Positions 46,501-57,400 of a stretch of 64,000 nucleotides of DNA are shown here, piece by piece; the first letter of the stretch is position 1, and every line of letters starts with the position of its first letter. Location of the stretch: contig NW_019091406.1 in the NCBI RefSeq assembly GCF_001949145.1, positions 1,361,311 through 1,425,310 of the forward strand, given 5' to 3'. A model generated the notes under the pieces. That model was given only the letters and a program-made list of their open reading frames with translations, had not been told where the DNA came from and searched no databases. This DNA comes from Acanthaster planci (taxonomy: Eukaryota; Echinodermata; Asteroidea; Valvatida; Acanthasteridae). Both the position numbers and the translations under genes were made by a program.

Positions 46501-48385
46501 GTAGACTTGTATGGATACTTGTCAAAATTGGTCGGGAAGAGAACCTTTTCAAAATATGGAAATGAATTCGCGCCAACTGGGACTTAAGTAATCGTTGAAG
46601 AAACGACATACATGGAAATGCGTGGCTGTGACCTCCCCTTTACATTTTACATGGGATTTCGGAAGTGTTTAGAGAGTGCTCTCCTCGATGAAAATTCTGA
46701 AGTTTGGGGAAACAAAGTATCCCTGTCGTTAATCCTCAGCCGTCTGTCGCTGTCATGGTTGTGATCGTTTAGGTCATTGTACCTTTCGGTCAAAGGTCGG
46801 TTGACTTGAAAATGGAGTGCGAGATGTTCCTCACAGGATCCGGAAATCATAAATCATCCATGGTTGTAGCCACTCACACGTATTTATCAACTTGACAGAA
46901 TCCATCCACGGTTAATAACTACACCAGATGCAACATTTGCCCACGGTTTGTTGAGCCCTATATCGGCAGTCGATTTGACACGTAAGAAACTACGAAAGAC
47001 GTGATGCAAAAACTGAGACCGCTCATTTGCTTTTTGTCAAAATTGATTTAATTTTTGGTCATGGGAGCTCCTCCATTACTTGCCCGTCGCTGTCCGTCCT
47101 ATATTGACAGCACGATACAAAATCTTTAATTGTCCCAAAGGTTTACATAAGAGAAAGAGGAAAATTCCTTTGTGTAAGTTTATTATTCATCTGATCTTTG
47201 ACCCTTTTAGGTATTAATTCAACAAATCCCGCTTGAACCGCAAAATAGGGCCGATTTCAGAAACTTCTTTTTCTACATTATTGTTTGCTGTTCTCCACGA
47301 ACTGAGAAAAACAACCCTTCGTTTTGTTAATTTTCTCTGCAATGCAGGAGACAAGGCTGTTAAGTCATTCTATGATGAAATCAACAGATACAATTTCAAC
47401 AGCGGAGGGTTTTCATCGGGCACAGGTAAATACAAATTCGAAGAGTACATGTAATTGTGCAACGGTTCATTTTTAATCATTAACGAAATCATTACTGTTT
47501 TCGAACTCTTTTTTTCGAGGTATGTGTGGAAATTGAAATCAGTATTAAGTGTCCGTTAAAATGTCCCACACCATGTCTAGGATGAGCATGTGCTTCCCTG
47601 TGTGTGTGCATCATCATTTAGAATATATTTATTTTTATTCCCAATGATTGCTGAAAGAGATCACCGGGCACCGGCGCTTTTGGATTTATAAACATATGCT
47701 TCACAAAAACGACCTTCAAGAAAGTACCGTATTCTTCATAAAAACGAAATTCGAAAAAAAAATCTGTACTTTTGTGAACATTCTTGATGGCACTACATGT
47801 GGCTTTCGTAGTTTCTTTTGGTGAGGACATCTTTTTTTGAAATTTTTTACAGAAAAGCAAATACAAATTTATATGTGTATAAAAACGTATTTGGAATCTG
47901 GGTTGGGTTGGGTTGGGTTGGGTTGGGGATGTTTGAACTGATTGCGGTTGCAACAAATTGCATTAGATTGCTCGATCTACTCGAAGGTTATTGCTTCAAA
48001 GTAATGCTGTGTACGAATTAAATAGCTAAGGCAAAAAAAGTATACACGAACCTATAACTTAGAGGCTGTAGCCGCTCGTTATAGTGGCTTTCATTATGCG
48101 CACGTGTCATTTCCAGTCGCAGCCAGAAATGATTATTAATTTTGCGACCTTGGTTTGAAGGTTGAAGGTTAAGTGCCCTCTGGCGGCAAATACTGATTAG
48201 TGGCCCTTTACTTTTCTCCAGGGCATTTCACTCAAGTCGTGTGGAAGGACAGCAGGCGACTTGGGATCGGCGTGGCTGTCAATCCACGCAAGCAGAACGA
48301 GGTCTTCGCTGTGTTCAACTATGACCCCCCAGGCAACGTCAGCGGCAGATACAAAGAGAACGTCCTTCCCTCAAAAAAGCGCTAA
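40472..48385 (+). CDS. GLIPR2: GAPR-1/GLIPR2-type CAP-domain protein (complete, 4 exons)
   Basis: Golgi-associated plant pathogenesis-related protein 1 family: a small cytosolic CAP (SCP/TAPS) protein held on Golgi and raft membranes by N-myristoylation. Exons 40472-40511, 46209-46430, 47348-47425 and 48222-48385 join in phase (every junction splits a Gly codon after its first base) to give 167 residues, against 154 in human. The N-terminus MGGCFSGG has Gly2 for myristoylation and Cys4 as a possible palmitoylation site; there is no signal peptide, unlike secreted CAP proteins. CAP residues are all present: H64 in LQHR, E72 in YGENI, E98 in FYDEI, H115 in GHFTQVVW. The C-terminus ENVLPSKKR matches human ENVLPPKK. 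Invertebrates often have several paralogues, so one-to-one orthology with human GLIPR2 is likely but not proven. Confidence 0.93.
40512..46208 (+). other. GLIPR2 intron 1
   Basis: 5.7 kb with the second hAT-like MITE. An open frame of 105 codons at 41202-41519 resembles nothing I know. Confidence 0.75.
44904..45115. mobile_element. hAT-like MITE with GGCGGATC ends, copy 2
   Basis: Left CAGGCGCGGATCC, right GGATCGGCCCCTG, flanked directly by AACTG on both sides (44899-44903 and 45116-45120). It lies in GLIPR2 intron 1. C/G-rich interior like copy 1. Confidence 0.7.
46209..46430 (+). CDS. GLIPR2: GLIPR2 exon 2 (residues 14-88)
   Basis: TCCAAAG acceptor, GTAAAT donor. Encodes VKAHNRYRSMHGAP, the family start of the CAP fold, then LQHR and KYGENIYYG with active-site-like H64 and E72. 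Clearly more GC-rich than the flanking introns. Confidence 0.95.
46431..47347 (+). other. GLIPR2 intron 2
   Basis: Unique non-coding sequence; nothing notable seen. Confidence 0.85.
47348..47425 (+). CDS. GLIPR2: GLIPR2 exon 3 (residues 88-114)
   Basis: TGCAATGCAG acceptor, GTAAAT donor. Encodes FYDEINRYNF and GGFSSGTG, matching human WYSEIKNYNF and GFTSGTG; contains E98. Confidence 0.95.
47685..47812. mobile_element. Fragment related to the CTACGAAAGCC foldback element
   Basis: Ends CTTGATGGCACTACATGTGG followed by CTTTCGTAG, the same end sequence as the 13.7-14.2 kb element. In GLIPR2 intron 3. Confidence 0.55.
47900..47928 (+). repeat. (TTGGG)n short tandem repeat
   Basis: Six consecutive GGGTT pentamers; quadruplex-forming in principle. 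In GLIPR2 intron 3. Confidence 0.9.
48222..48385 (+). CDS. GLIPR2: GLIPR2 exon 4 and stop (residues 114-167)
   Basis: TTCTCCAG acceptor; stop TAA at 48383-48385. Encodes GHFTQVVWKDSRRLGIGVA (CAP signature, H115) and PPGNVSGRYKENVLP, matching the human C-terminus. AATAAA at 49048 and 49779 are candidate polyadenylation signals. Confidence 0.96.
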
Positions 48386-51109
48386 AGGGAACGAACAAAT
48401 CGACGTTATTCCTTCTCTGCTCTCAAAAGTCTTCCATTTAAATATACATATTATGGTTAAGTTTGTGTGAGATCTCACCACAGAAACGGTAGTTCGCTGT
48501 TTAGGTTAGACATCACTGGTCTTCGATGTGCAGGGGAGGCCTTGCGTTGGCACAGTTAGGGTCGAAAGAAGGCGTGGGTCGTGGAATATATCTTGTTCGG
48601 AGTTTTGATGGGACATTGAAAGTTCTGAATTACGACGAAATCGTACGGTAGCTCACTTGATGAAGCCTTATTTCAGTGAGGGCAGATGAAAATTTAGGGG
48701 GTTCACGGCGGCCGACCAAAGACCCATGCGAAGTTCAGATATCTTGGTTACGGACAACTAAAGGCCTTTATAAGCGCGTAGTGTCGGAGGGTTCTGTTTC
48801 CTCAAACGTAAAAAGTTTTTGTCCCGTTAACCCATTATCCCGTCAAGATTTTGTTGAATCACTAACCCGGCTTTGCCTTTAAACATCTCTATGCCCATGT
48901 AATCTTTGTTCAATCAATGTTTGGCAGAATATATTTTTTCCCACAAAGACTTGAAGGTACACTTTAGCTGAAGATTTGCAAATCTACAGCTAATGTGGAA
49001 GTAGAAAGAACTTCCCTGACATTTCTTTGACATTTTATGCCAACAAAAATAAAGAGTATAATAACAATGCATACAAGGATAATCTATTTGGGGTTTGTTG
49101 AAACAGTGCATAAATGTCCGCCGAAATCTATCATCATCATCTTATATCCCTCCGTTTGTTTACTGAACCCCATGTTTTTGGTTCACTGCATGTGCACACT
49201 TCACGCATTGCTCTAATGAATCCCAGAATTGTTGACAAAATTGCCATTCATCAGTACTCTGTCGGTGAAGCAGTAATTGAATTTGATTGCAATTTCATTT
49301 ATTGACTGAGACAGACAATGCGTCGTATACAATATACATGCATACACCGATACATGTATTTTGGAATGACGTACCGTAGGCCTACAATGTTTAAGGGTTC
49401 TCTCCATTTATGCGCGAAAGACAGTTATGATTGGAAGGCGTAGCTGATTCTGACTTGCTCCTTTTATTAATGAAATTAAGTGATAAGAGTAACGGTTGAA
49501 CACCACGTGTAGGCTATTTTGCACTGTATATAGTGAACAGTACGTGAGTCTATGTAGCGGAGAGGTTGGCAGACGATTTTGTTGTCCATTCGAGTCTTAA
49601 TCACGAGGAATCCCAATTCATTTTGTCTATCTATGAGTAGGTCGATGCCTTACTTTGTCTTTTAGCTTTCCCGACGGAGTTTACTTTTGATATTTTATAA
49701 ACAAAGGCCTGCGCTCTTTCCACTTTTGCTCTTTTGCTAGATGTTTGTTCTTAAGTGATATTTTATTATTTTGTTGCTAATAAAAAACAAGTTTAAGAAG
49801 ACTCTTGATACCTTTTTGGTTTGCTGAAAGTGGATGTTTATCTAATTCCTCAAATTATTTTAATAACTATTTTAAACGTTTCTACGAACAAATCCTGAAG
49901 AATATTTTGGGACAGTTCACAGGAGTGTTTGTGTTGATTTTTCAAACCGGTATCGTAAGAAACTTGGATTCATAAGAAATCTGGTCTCTTCTGTTTGTTA
50001 CTCCCTAATTTTTTTTTCAAGTCTTTCTGATAAGACACGCATTGCAAAATCGAGTTTAGTCCCTGCTCATTCATAGTGCACATTGGACAAACTCGTCCCA
50101 CACCCGCACTGCGCGAGTACACGTATTATGCTTTTGCAAGCATGAAATGCGCCGTTTTGCAATAAGAAATAATATTGTTTAGATGTCGAATTTCTGGAAA
50201 ATTGTACAACGCAGAAGCCCATTGTCCTTTGTCCCAGCTAAGCTCAGTCTTCAATAAAGTTCCCAAGGCCTTGTCCCGATTTTCCAATGAGGTCGTTTTC
50301 CAACACTCAACTTTGTCATCCTTCAGGCAGCGGCTACGAAACCAATTCCGGATTTTGGGCCTGAGGTGTTGAATTAAATTGAAGTACTGTAATGTTTGGC
50401 TCTTTTGCATCTCAGTACTTGATGTTTTGTTACACCATCAGACATGGCAATCCCCTAAAGGGTGCATTCCACCAAATGGTTGTATTTCTGCGCGGGAGCT
50501 CATGAATATTTTGTGATCCCACGGGATTTTTTCAATAAGACAGGCCATAATCAGGAGGCATCATAGAAATATTTCTATAAATCCTGAATTTAGGGCTTAT
50601 AGTTCCCAGTTCAGGGTACTTCTTTCACAAAAAGCCCCAAATTGCGGACCTATTTTGGATCGAGGCGGGCGGCTACATTCAGAAAAGGGCGCTTTGTTTA
50701 ATTGCTATGGGGGGGTATCTTCGTTCACAGGCGAATAAAACAAAATTCTCGCTAACTCCCGTGAAAGTGAAACGAAAGGTGATCTTCTGGCCATAATCTT
50801 GAATTTCCAGTGAAAAAAACGGAGGCCAACCTCTTCACGAGAGTCAATAGGCGGCGCTATTTCGGTCCGATTTTCCCCTGTTTTCTTTGGGCGCGTATGG
50901 ATTAGTGCAACCTTAGGCCGTTTTCCAATACTTCGTCTTCGTCTCTGTCTCAGGCTTCGAGTCCCCGAAACCGCGCCGATCCCCGGTTGTGGGCCTGAAG
51001 CGTTTAAATCAAATTGAATTACTGTAACGTTCGCTCTTTTGCATCTTATATGATGTTTTGTGGCACTATTAGACTAATTAGTGCGCTTACGGCTAGCTTC
51101 GAAGCCAGG

Positions 51110-51199
51110 TAGTAAAAAAAAAACAAAATTGGAAAAATAATCTCGTAAAAACGAAGTTGAAAAAATGTACACTACATGGCACTTGTGGGCTTTCGTAGA
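51110..51199. mobile_element. Second fragment related to the CTACGAAAGCC foldback element
   Basis: TCTCGTAAAAACGAAG, then ACTACATGGCACTTGTGGGC and TTTCGTAG. Lies just upstream of the candidate CFAP44 first exon. Confidence 0.5.
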
Positions 51200-51362
51200 A
51201 AACGGCCTTAGCGTGGCCATCGTTGATAAAAATTGTTTAGCGCCCTCAAGCGGCACGTCCAGAGTAGGCTGTGAATCCGTCTTGCACCGAGACTGATCTA
51301 ATAATGATGCAAACGACACCGGGTTGGATGCACCTGCCTTTGTTCTGTGTGAGGCAACACAT

Positions 51363-51371
51363 CCTAGCAAC
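51363..51371 (-). promoter_or_regulatory. X-box half site upstream of CFAP44
   Basis: GTTGCTAGG on the minus strand, about 80 bases before the candidate CFAP44 ATG, with another GGCAAC half site at 51353. Weak but well placed for an RFX-controlled ciliary gene. Confidence 0.3.
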
Positions 51372-51452
51372 GATAACGTCAGTATCAAGTAACGCGAATC
51401 TGAGATGAGTGCATTACATTTTCACTAATTCAAAGCGTTTTAAATCAGCTCA

Positions 51453-51480
51453 ATGGACGAAGACCAGCAGTCGAAAGACG
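51453..51480 (+). CDS. CFAP44: CFAP44 candidate first exon (residues 1-9 plus one base)
   Basis: ATG at 51453 opens MDEDQQSKD and ends at a GTAGGC donor in phase 1, exactly what the 55930 exon needs. The acidic start suits the family. No similarity can confirm nine residues, and another upstream exon could be used instead. Confidence 0.5.
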
Positions 51481-54400
51481 GTAGGCATGAATATCCCAAA
51501 TTACACAATTTCAGGAAGTTTGAGCTGGATAAGGGACATTTTAAAGTTTTTAAAGTCAGTGGAACATGCAGTCAAACGAAATTGAAGTCAAGTTGACGTT
51601 GGCCTACATCATGTCATCAGTACATGCACATGACGTGCAATACTGCTTAGGCCAAGGCCTACTTTTGTACTCGTAGCATGGTCTACATTGTGGCCGTGGG
51701 TTAGGGCTGCATGTCAATCATGATCATTGGCGACAGACGTCACATTAACTCTGTCACGTTTATTGTCATCCTGGACATGTTTGATATTTGTCATTATTGG
51801 TTGATAGAGCCTAGGCCCATATCATAACATTGTAACTTCACTTAGCCTGGCCTTGGCTAGCCTTTGGCCTACTTCCAGAATTTAACGTGAAAGAGTTCCA
51901 TAGGCCCAGGCCTATATGGACAACACTAATCCTCCCTTAAAATGTCGTCACAGCCATCAGAAAGTGATAAGATGTCCGGAGAACTTAAATTTAGCTGAGA
52001 AAAGTTTGAAGCATTTACTTATAAACGCCTAGGCCTAGGTTTTCTCATGGCTTTGGCTCATTGTGCACAGGGACATCAAGTGTTGTCCGTATATGGAACT
52101 CTCCTTGCAGATGTCAAACTCACAATAAGTTTTGGCAGTTTTGACGAGGCCTGTACCAACTTACTCTGCCATGCTATGACAACTAACTGCACAAGAAGAA
52201 TTCATAAATTCCTTCTTGACCAGTGTCTGGGCATATTTGGAGGTTTGCTCACCTTATCTCTCATTACAATGGTAAAATTCATGAATACTTTGCCTGTTCA
52301 CATCATGGAAGATCAACAGCATTGTTGTCCACAGCTTGACATCTTGACCAGTTGCAACATGGCTCCTATCTTTACCTTGTTGTTTTACTGTCACCCGCAA
52401 ATGAAAGCCGTGCTATGATTGGACTACATATAATTGCATCTAGGCCAATACCAATAATGACAAATTATTAAAGTTATTGACATGCGTGAGTTAAAAACAT
52501 GCCGTTGGTTCAGCTCAGCAAATTTTGGATGCAGAACTGGGTATTGTTCATTTTTGAACTACCGGTAAGAATCCCATTTTATGGACATCACTAATTATCT
52601 CTGATTTATTAGGGTTTGTGCACAAGGTGTCCACGTATGGTTCTCTTTCCAATCTATATGTACATGTACCTACATGGATTAAACATTACCACCTTCCTTT
52701 AATTCACTTACTAAAATTAGGCCATAATTTTATAAATTTGTTCAGACATGTTGGGATATTTGTTGTAAATTATTTGTAAAATTTCCCTTGACAGACACGT
52801 GTGTCCTGTTGTGATGATTTGCTTTTGCCTATGCCATGTGTGCATGTGTAATTTTATTATTAAACAAAATGCTCACCACTGTGCAGGATCTTGGTCAGAA
52901 ATGCATTTCTATACATGTATGTCTACGGATATTTTTTAGTCTGTGAATTTTGTCTCTGAATATTCCTGCATCATTGACTGTATGTCCATGAGAGGCTTGT
53001 GTAAGCAATGCCCTTCTCTGAACTGTTCACTAACTTCAATATAACTGGTATGTACAGAGGCCTACTTGTCAGGTTCCCACAAAAATCCCAAGAGTCTCCG
53101 GGCTGCAACTCACAAATTGCAAGCAGAGGCTTTACGGCAATATCGTGAGGCACATGCAGGCAGTGTCCCCCATTTGGAAGAAGGTCAAGGTATATGTAAA
53201 CAGCATGGACCATCCTTGCTGGTACTTTCACAACACTGAATACTAGTGGAGTGTACACGTAGTACCATACTAGAAGCACAAATACTCGGTCATCATCAGT
53301 ATTTCAATACATTGAGTGCAATCGGTCAGTTTGTGCAATCCTTGCATGATGGGTTGATCCGTTTGCACCGTCTGTTGACATTTCCACCATCAGTCAATCA
53401 TCTTTTCTTTCCAATTCATGGTTGTAAAGGTTTGTTTTAAAATGGAGAAGGAAAGTCTGAGATTTCAAACTGGACTGATCGACCAATCACATTCACACCC
53501 AACAGCCCAGCCCCATAGCATTGTATGCACAGAAAATTTTAACGGCACAGTGCACCTCCGGCTGTTAGATTAGAAGAGGCCAAGGTTTAACTTCTTGGTT
53601 GACATCTTGCTCAGATCAGAAATTATGTATGTACATTATGTAAGAACTCATAAAGGCACTCAGGTTGTTCAAACATGAAAACCTCTGACTTCAATCTTGG
53701 GCATTCCGAAAGGAAGAACTAAACCACAACCTTGTGCAAAAAGAGTTACCATTTAGGACATCAAGCATTTCCCCTTAAGGGGCTGTAAAATACTCCTCTC
53801 TGTATTATAAATACTTGGTAGTGCACTAGAAAGTGAATCGCTTCTCTTTGAGTCTGGCTTTAAAGTAGATCTCTTTGCATGGAGAATACACACGTTTCAC
53901 TCATTTGCAATTCTGTATTCAGTCTAAATTCACAGCTTTCAATTTTTCTTTGAAAGAGTTCCATATCTAACCGGTAGGATTTTTAAGTTTCATTAAAACC
54001 AGCACGTTTTTCAAAACAGGACTTAAAACCACTTCCTCAGACAGTGTCAGTTTTGCCCAAGCTGAATGAACTTGTCTTCAATAAAAATACAAAGGTGTAG
54101 CGGAATTTGTTGTGTTTTGGTGAGTATGTAGTGGCCAGATATGGAACTCCTGCCTTTTTTGATCTCTGAATTTTGTTTGAAATCAGAATATTTATATTTG
54201 AAGAAAGCCTAAAGCTCCAAGTCTAGGGTGTCAGAATGCCATGACACTGTTTTCATTTGCCTTATTACACTGAAGTTTGCACTTAATATTTCATGAAAAG
54301 CTTTGATTAATTTTCATACAACCATTACATTGAAACAATCTGGTTTTGTAAAATTGCCAGCACATCCTTTCCATATAGGGACAGGGATTTGTTGTAGTTA

Positions 54401-57400
54401 TCTGATCAAAATAAAGACATACTCGTAGCTCATTAAGCAGCACAGTAACTGCATTGCTTTTTATGTAATGAACCCATGAGATACATGTACACGTATCAAC
54501 CATCGTAGTAGATTCCATCACATCAAAACCGAGGTCTGTCATGGGCAGGAGTGATTATTTTTGTGTTTACATAGGACGACAGGCAATTAACACCATTTGT
54601 CTCATTGACATGGAATATAGCTTTATAAGCAAATATGTGTTATTTTGATTTTAAGACTTGGGTAAAAGGTGGCCCCAGTCACAAAATTCAATTAAACAAG
54701 GAACCACAACAACCAATGGGGACGATAAAATTCTTTGGAGTCATCATTAATGTAATTACAGTACACGTAATCGGAAACTTTAGATGAGGATTTTGAAGAC
54801 ACAAGAAATGTCAAAAACCAGTTTTTCCATGACTTCACTACCTATCGACAATGAACAAAGTCTCATCACCTGAAAACATTACACCATGGTGACCCCACCA
54901 TGTACGAGGCTTATAGGAAATCTCGAAAGCTTTAGAGAGCACCAGAAATAACCTGTAGAAAACTGCAGGATGGGTTTGTGTAAATGCAATTAGAAAAGTC
55001 CTTGACAAAAATGATTGAAAACATTTCCTATGACGTTAACTGTGTGTACATCATGCATCACATCAGGTCATATCACCAGACTTCATTACACATGCTAGCA
55101 GTACTTTAATGGCTTAATTTTGCAACCTATGCAAACAAAATAGGAAAAATATTAGAATTGATGCATAATATTGTAACCCTCTCCAGTAACTCTACAGCAC
55201 AGTATTGTGTACGGTATATTTTAAAAATCAAATGTTCAATCGCAAATTGGCATGCTAGCTTCTCAATAGATAATGAGTACAGGTACTGTATATATGCACA
55301 GGCTGTGACAATCATTTCCAAGTACCGTTTGTAATGGTAGTCTGCTCCCTAGTGAAATGGCTCAGGGAGCTGAATTGTTTTCAGACGAAAGGTTTCATGG
55401 AACACAAACTTCATTTTGGCTGTAAAATAGGCAGTCATAAATGATCAATTCATTTGCGCCCTCATTGAGACATTCTCTTCATAGATACCTGCCTTTTCCT
55501 TCATTGTAGAAGTAGCCTGGGTCATATTAATGGATTAAAAGAAAGAAACTCTAACATTTTTTCTGGAAAACTTTCACTCTTCAAAACGTCTGTGATTAGG
55601 AGATTTTTTGTATTTTGGTTTAGTTGCACATACACTTGGCCTACAATATATGTATATTTTTTTCAAGGAGGATATAAATATAGGCATAATGAAAATGGAA
55701 AACTGCATGTTCCTAATTGATTTGAATGATTTATATTTGATCTTTCATAAATTTGATTTTGACAAATCTGCAGACTTTTTGGCTCATAATCTGTCTGTTG
55801 AACATTCCTTCAATACACACTTCCTCAATGCACACTAGCCTAATCCATATTCTACGAACTTTTTTAAACAAAAACCTTTGAGTAGTATCCATTCCTGCAC
55901 ACTAACTTAGTGAATTGTGTCGTCAAAAGGGGATTTTCAAAATGAACAGCAAGAGGAACATGTGGCAGCCGATGTAATTCCAGAGGGGCAGACAGATGAA
56001 CAGCCTGCAGGTGCAGCTGAGGATGCTGATGTAGCCAAATCAGGCACCCCCTCTGGGGAGCAATCAGCAAAAGACCCTGCAGTGGGAGGAGATTCAGATG
56101 GAGCTAATGAAGACACACCACCTGGGGAGGGAACAGCTGCCCGAGGTATGAAAAATGTGATGGATACAGATTCACTGTACAGTATTATCACTTGTGATTA
56201 ATTTGGGGTGGACTTGTGTCAGACTTGATGACCACAACACTGCTCACGGGGGATGAAAGCTAACGAAACTGTCAATTCCACATTGTTTTGCTTTTGTTGG
56301 CATTAAGCCCAGTGAACCAATTTCTTCTTAGAGTCTTCAACAAATCCTCGCTGAAACTACAGTGACATCATTTACCTTGTTTTATGCATTCAGAAGATAA
56401 CACAGATCCTTCAGTAGGAGAGCCCCGAGAAGACACTGCCGCAGAAGACAACACAACCAGAGATCCAACTGAGGATGTGGATACTGAGGAGCAGAAGGAA
56501 GGGCAGGAGGCAGCAGATGAAGCAGGGGAACAGAAAGATGTTGAGAAGCCCTCGGTGGAACCCCAGGATGCAGAGCCGGCCGTGGAGACACCCACACCTG
56601 ATCAGCCAGTCGAAAATGCAGAGGAGTCTGGTGGCCTTGCCTCACAACAAGAAGAAGCCCCTGCTGGCGGGTTGGATGCCGTACCTGAACCGGCAGCTGC
56701 TGAGGCAGAAGAGGCAAACACAAATGTTAACGCGAACCCTTCTGACAAAGATGACCAAGGTGGGGCTGAGCAGGACGAGGGTGAAAATGAAGGATCATCT
56801 GCACAGGTCGAAGGTGAAGGCTCTCCCGAAGGGGAAGCAGCAGAAGGCGAAGCCACTGTCCAAGAAACTGAGGCTGGTAAGTTACTGAAGGATCTATTCC
56901 AATCTTTCGAGGGAAAATGCCCTTGAAATATGAAAAATAACCTTCCTAATTCGAGTAAAGAAATTCTGTAGATGATATCTAATATTAAAACTGAGGGCCT
57001 GAGGCTTTTTCATGTGTGAGTGGATTGAGAAAAAAAATCCCTAAGTTCTCCCACTGAGGTGTAGCACTGAGAGCTGTGGTTTAGATGCTGTAGTTTGAAA
57101 TTCCTCCATACACCCATGCAAATGTCTGATGATACATCTGTTTCTTCATGTACATGTAGCTGAGGTCCAAGAGACAGAGGATAGTGCCCCACTTGAACAG
57201 GCACAAGAGCAGGAGGCAGCAGTACCTCAAGAAGTGGCTGGTGAGCAGCCCACACAAGCTGAGGGGGCAAAGGTTAGCGATGATGGAGCAGAGAATGCAG
57301 CTGAGGGTGCAGAGGTCAGAGCTGAGGAAGAAGAGGGGGCAAAGGTCAGCGGAGAGAGGCAGGAGGCCGAAAGTGATGCTGCGACAGCTGGCGAGGAAGC

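Larger units (their letters stand above)
48386..51452. other. GLIPR2 3' region and CFAP44 upstream region
   Basis: Candidate GLIPR2 polyadenylation signals at 49048 and 49779. The last kilobase should contain the CFAP44 promoter if the first exon is at 51453. No gene recognised in between. Confidence 0.5.
51481..55929 (+). other. CFAP44 intron 1 (provisional)
   Basis: 4.4 kb with two AGAGTTCC-family elements. A 123-codon open frame at 52047-52418 overlaps one of them at its start and has no recognisable domain. Confidence 0.5.

Noticed and set aside
52047-52418. 123-codon open frame [11 protein letters not shown]
   Set aside because: Starts inside a short transposon-like element, has no recognisable domain and no link to neighbouring exons.
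55911-55929. Acceptor TTAG at 55910 for CFAP44 exon 2
   Set aside because: It would include an in-frame TGA at 55911 in the only frame that joins to the next exon.
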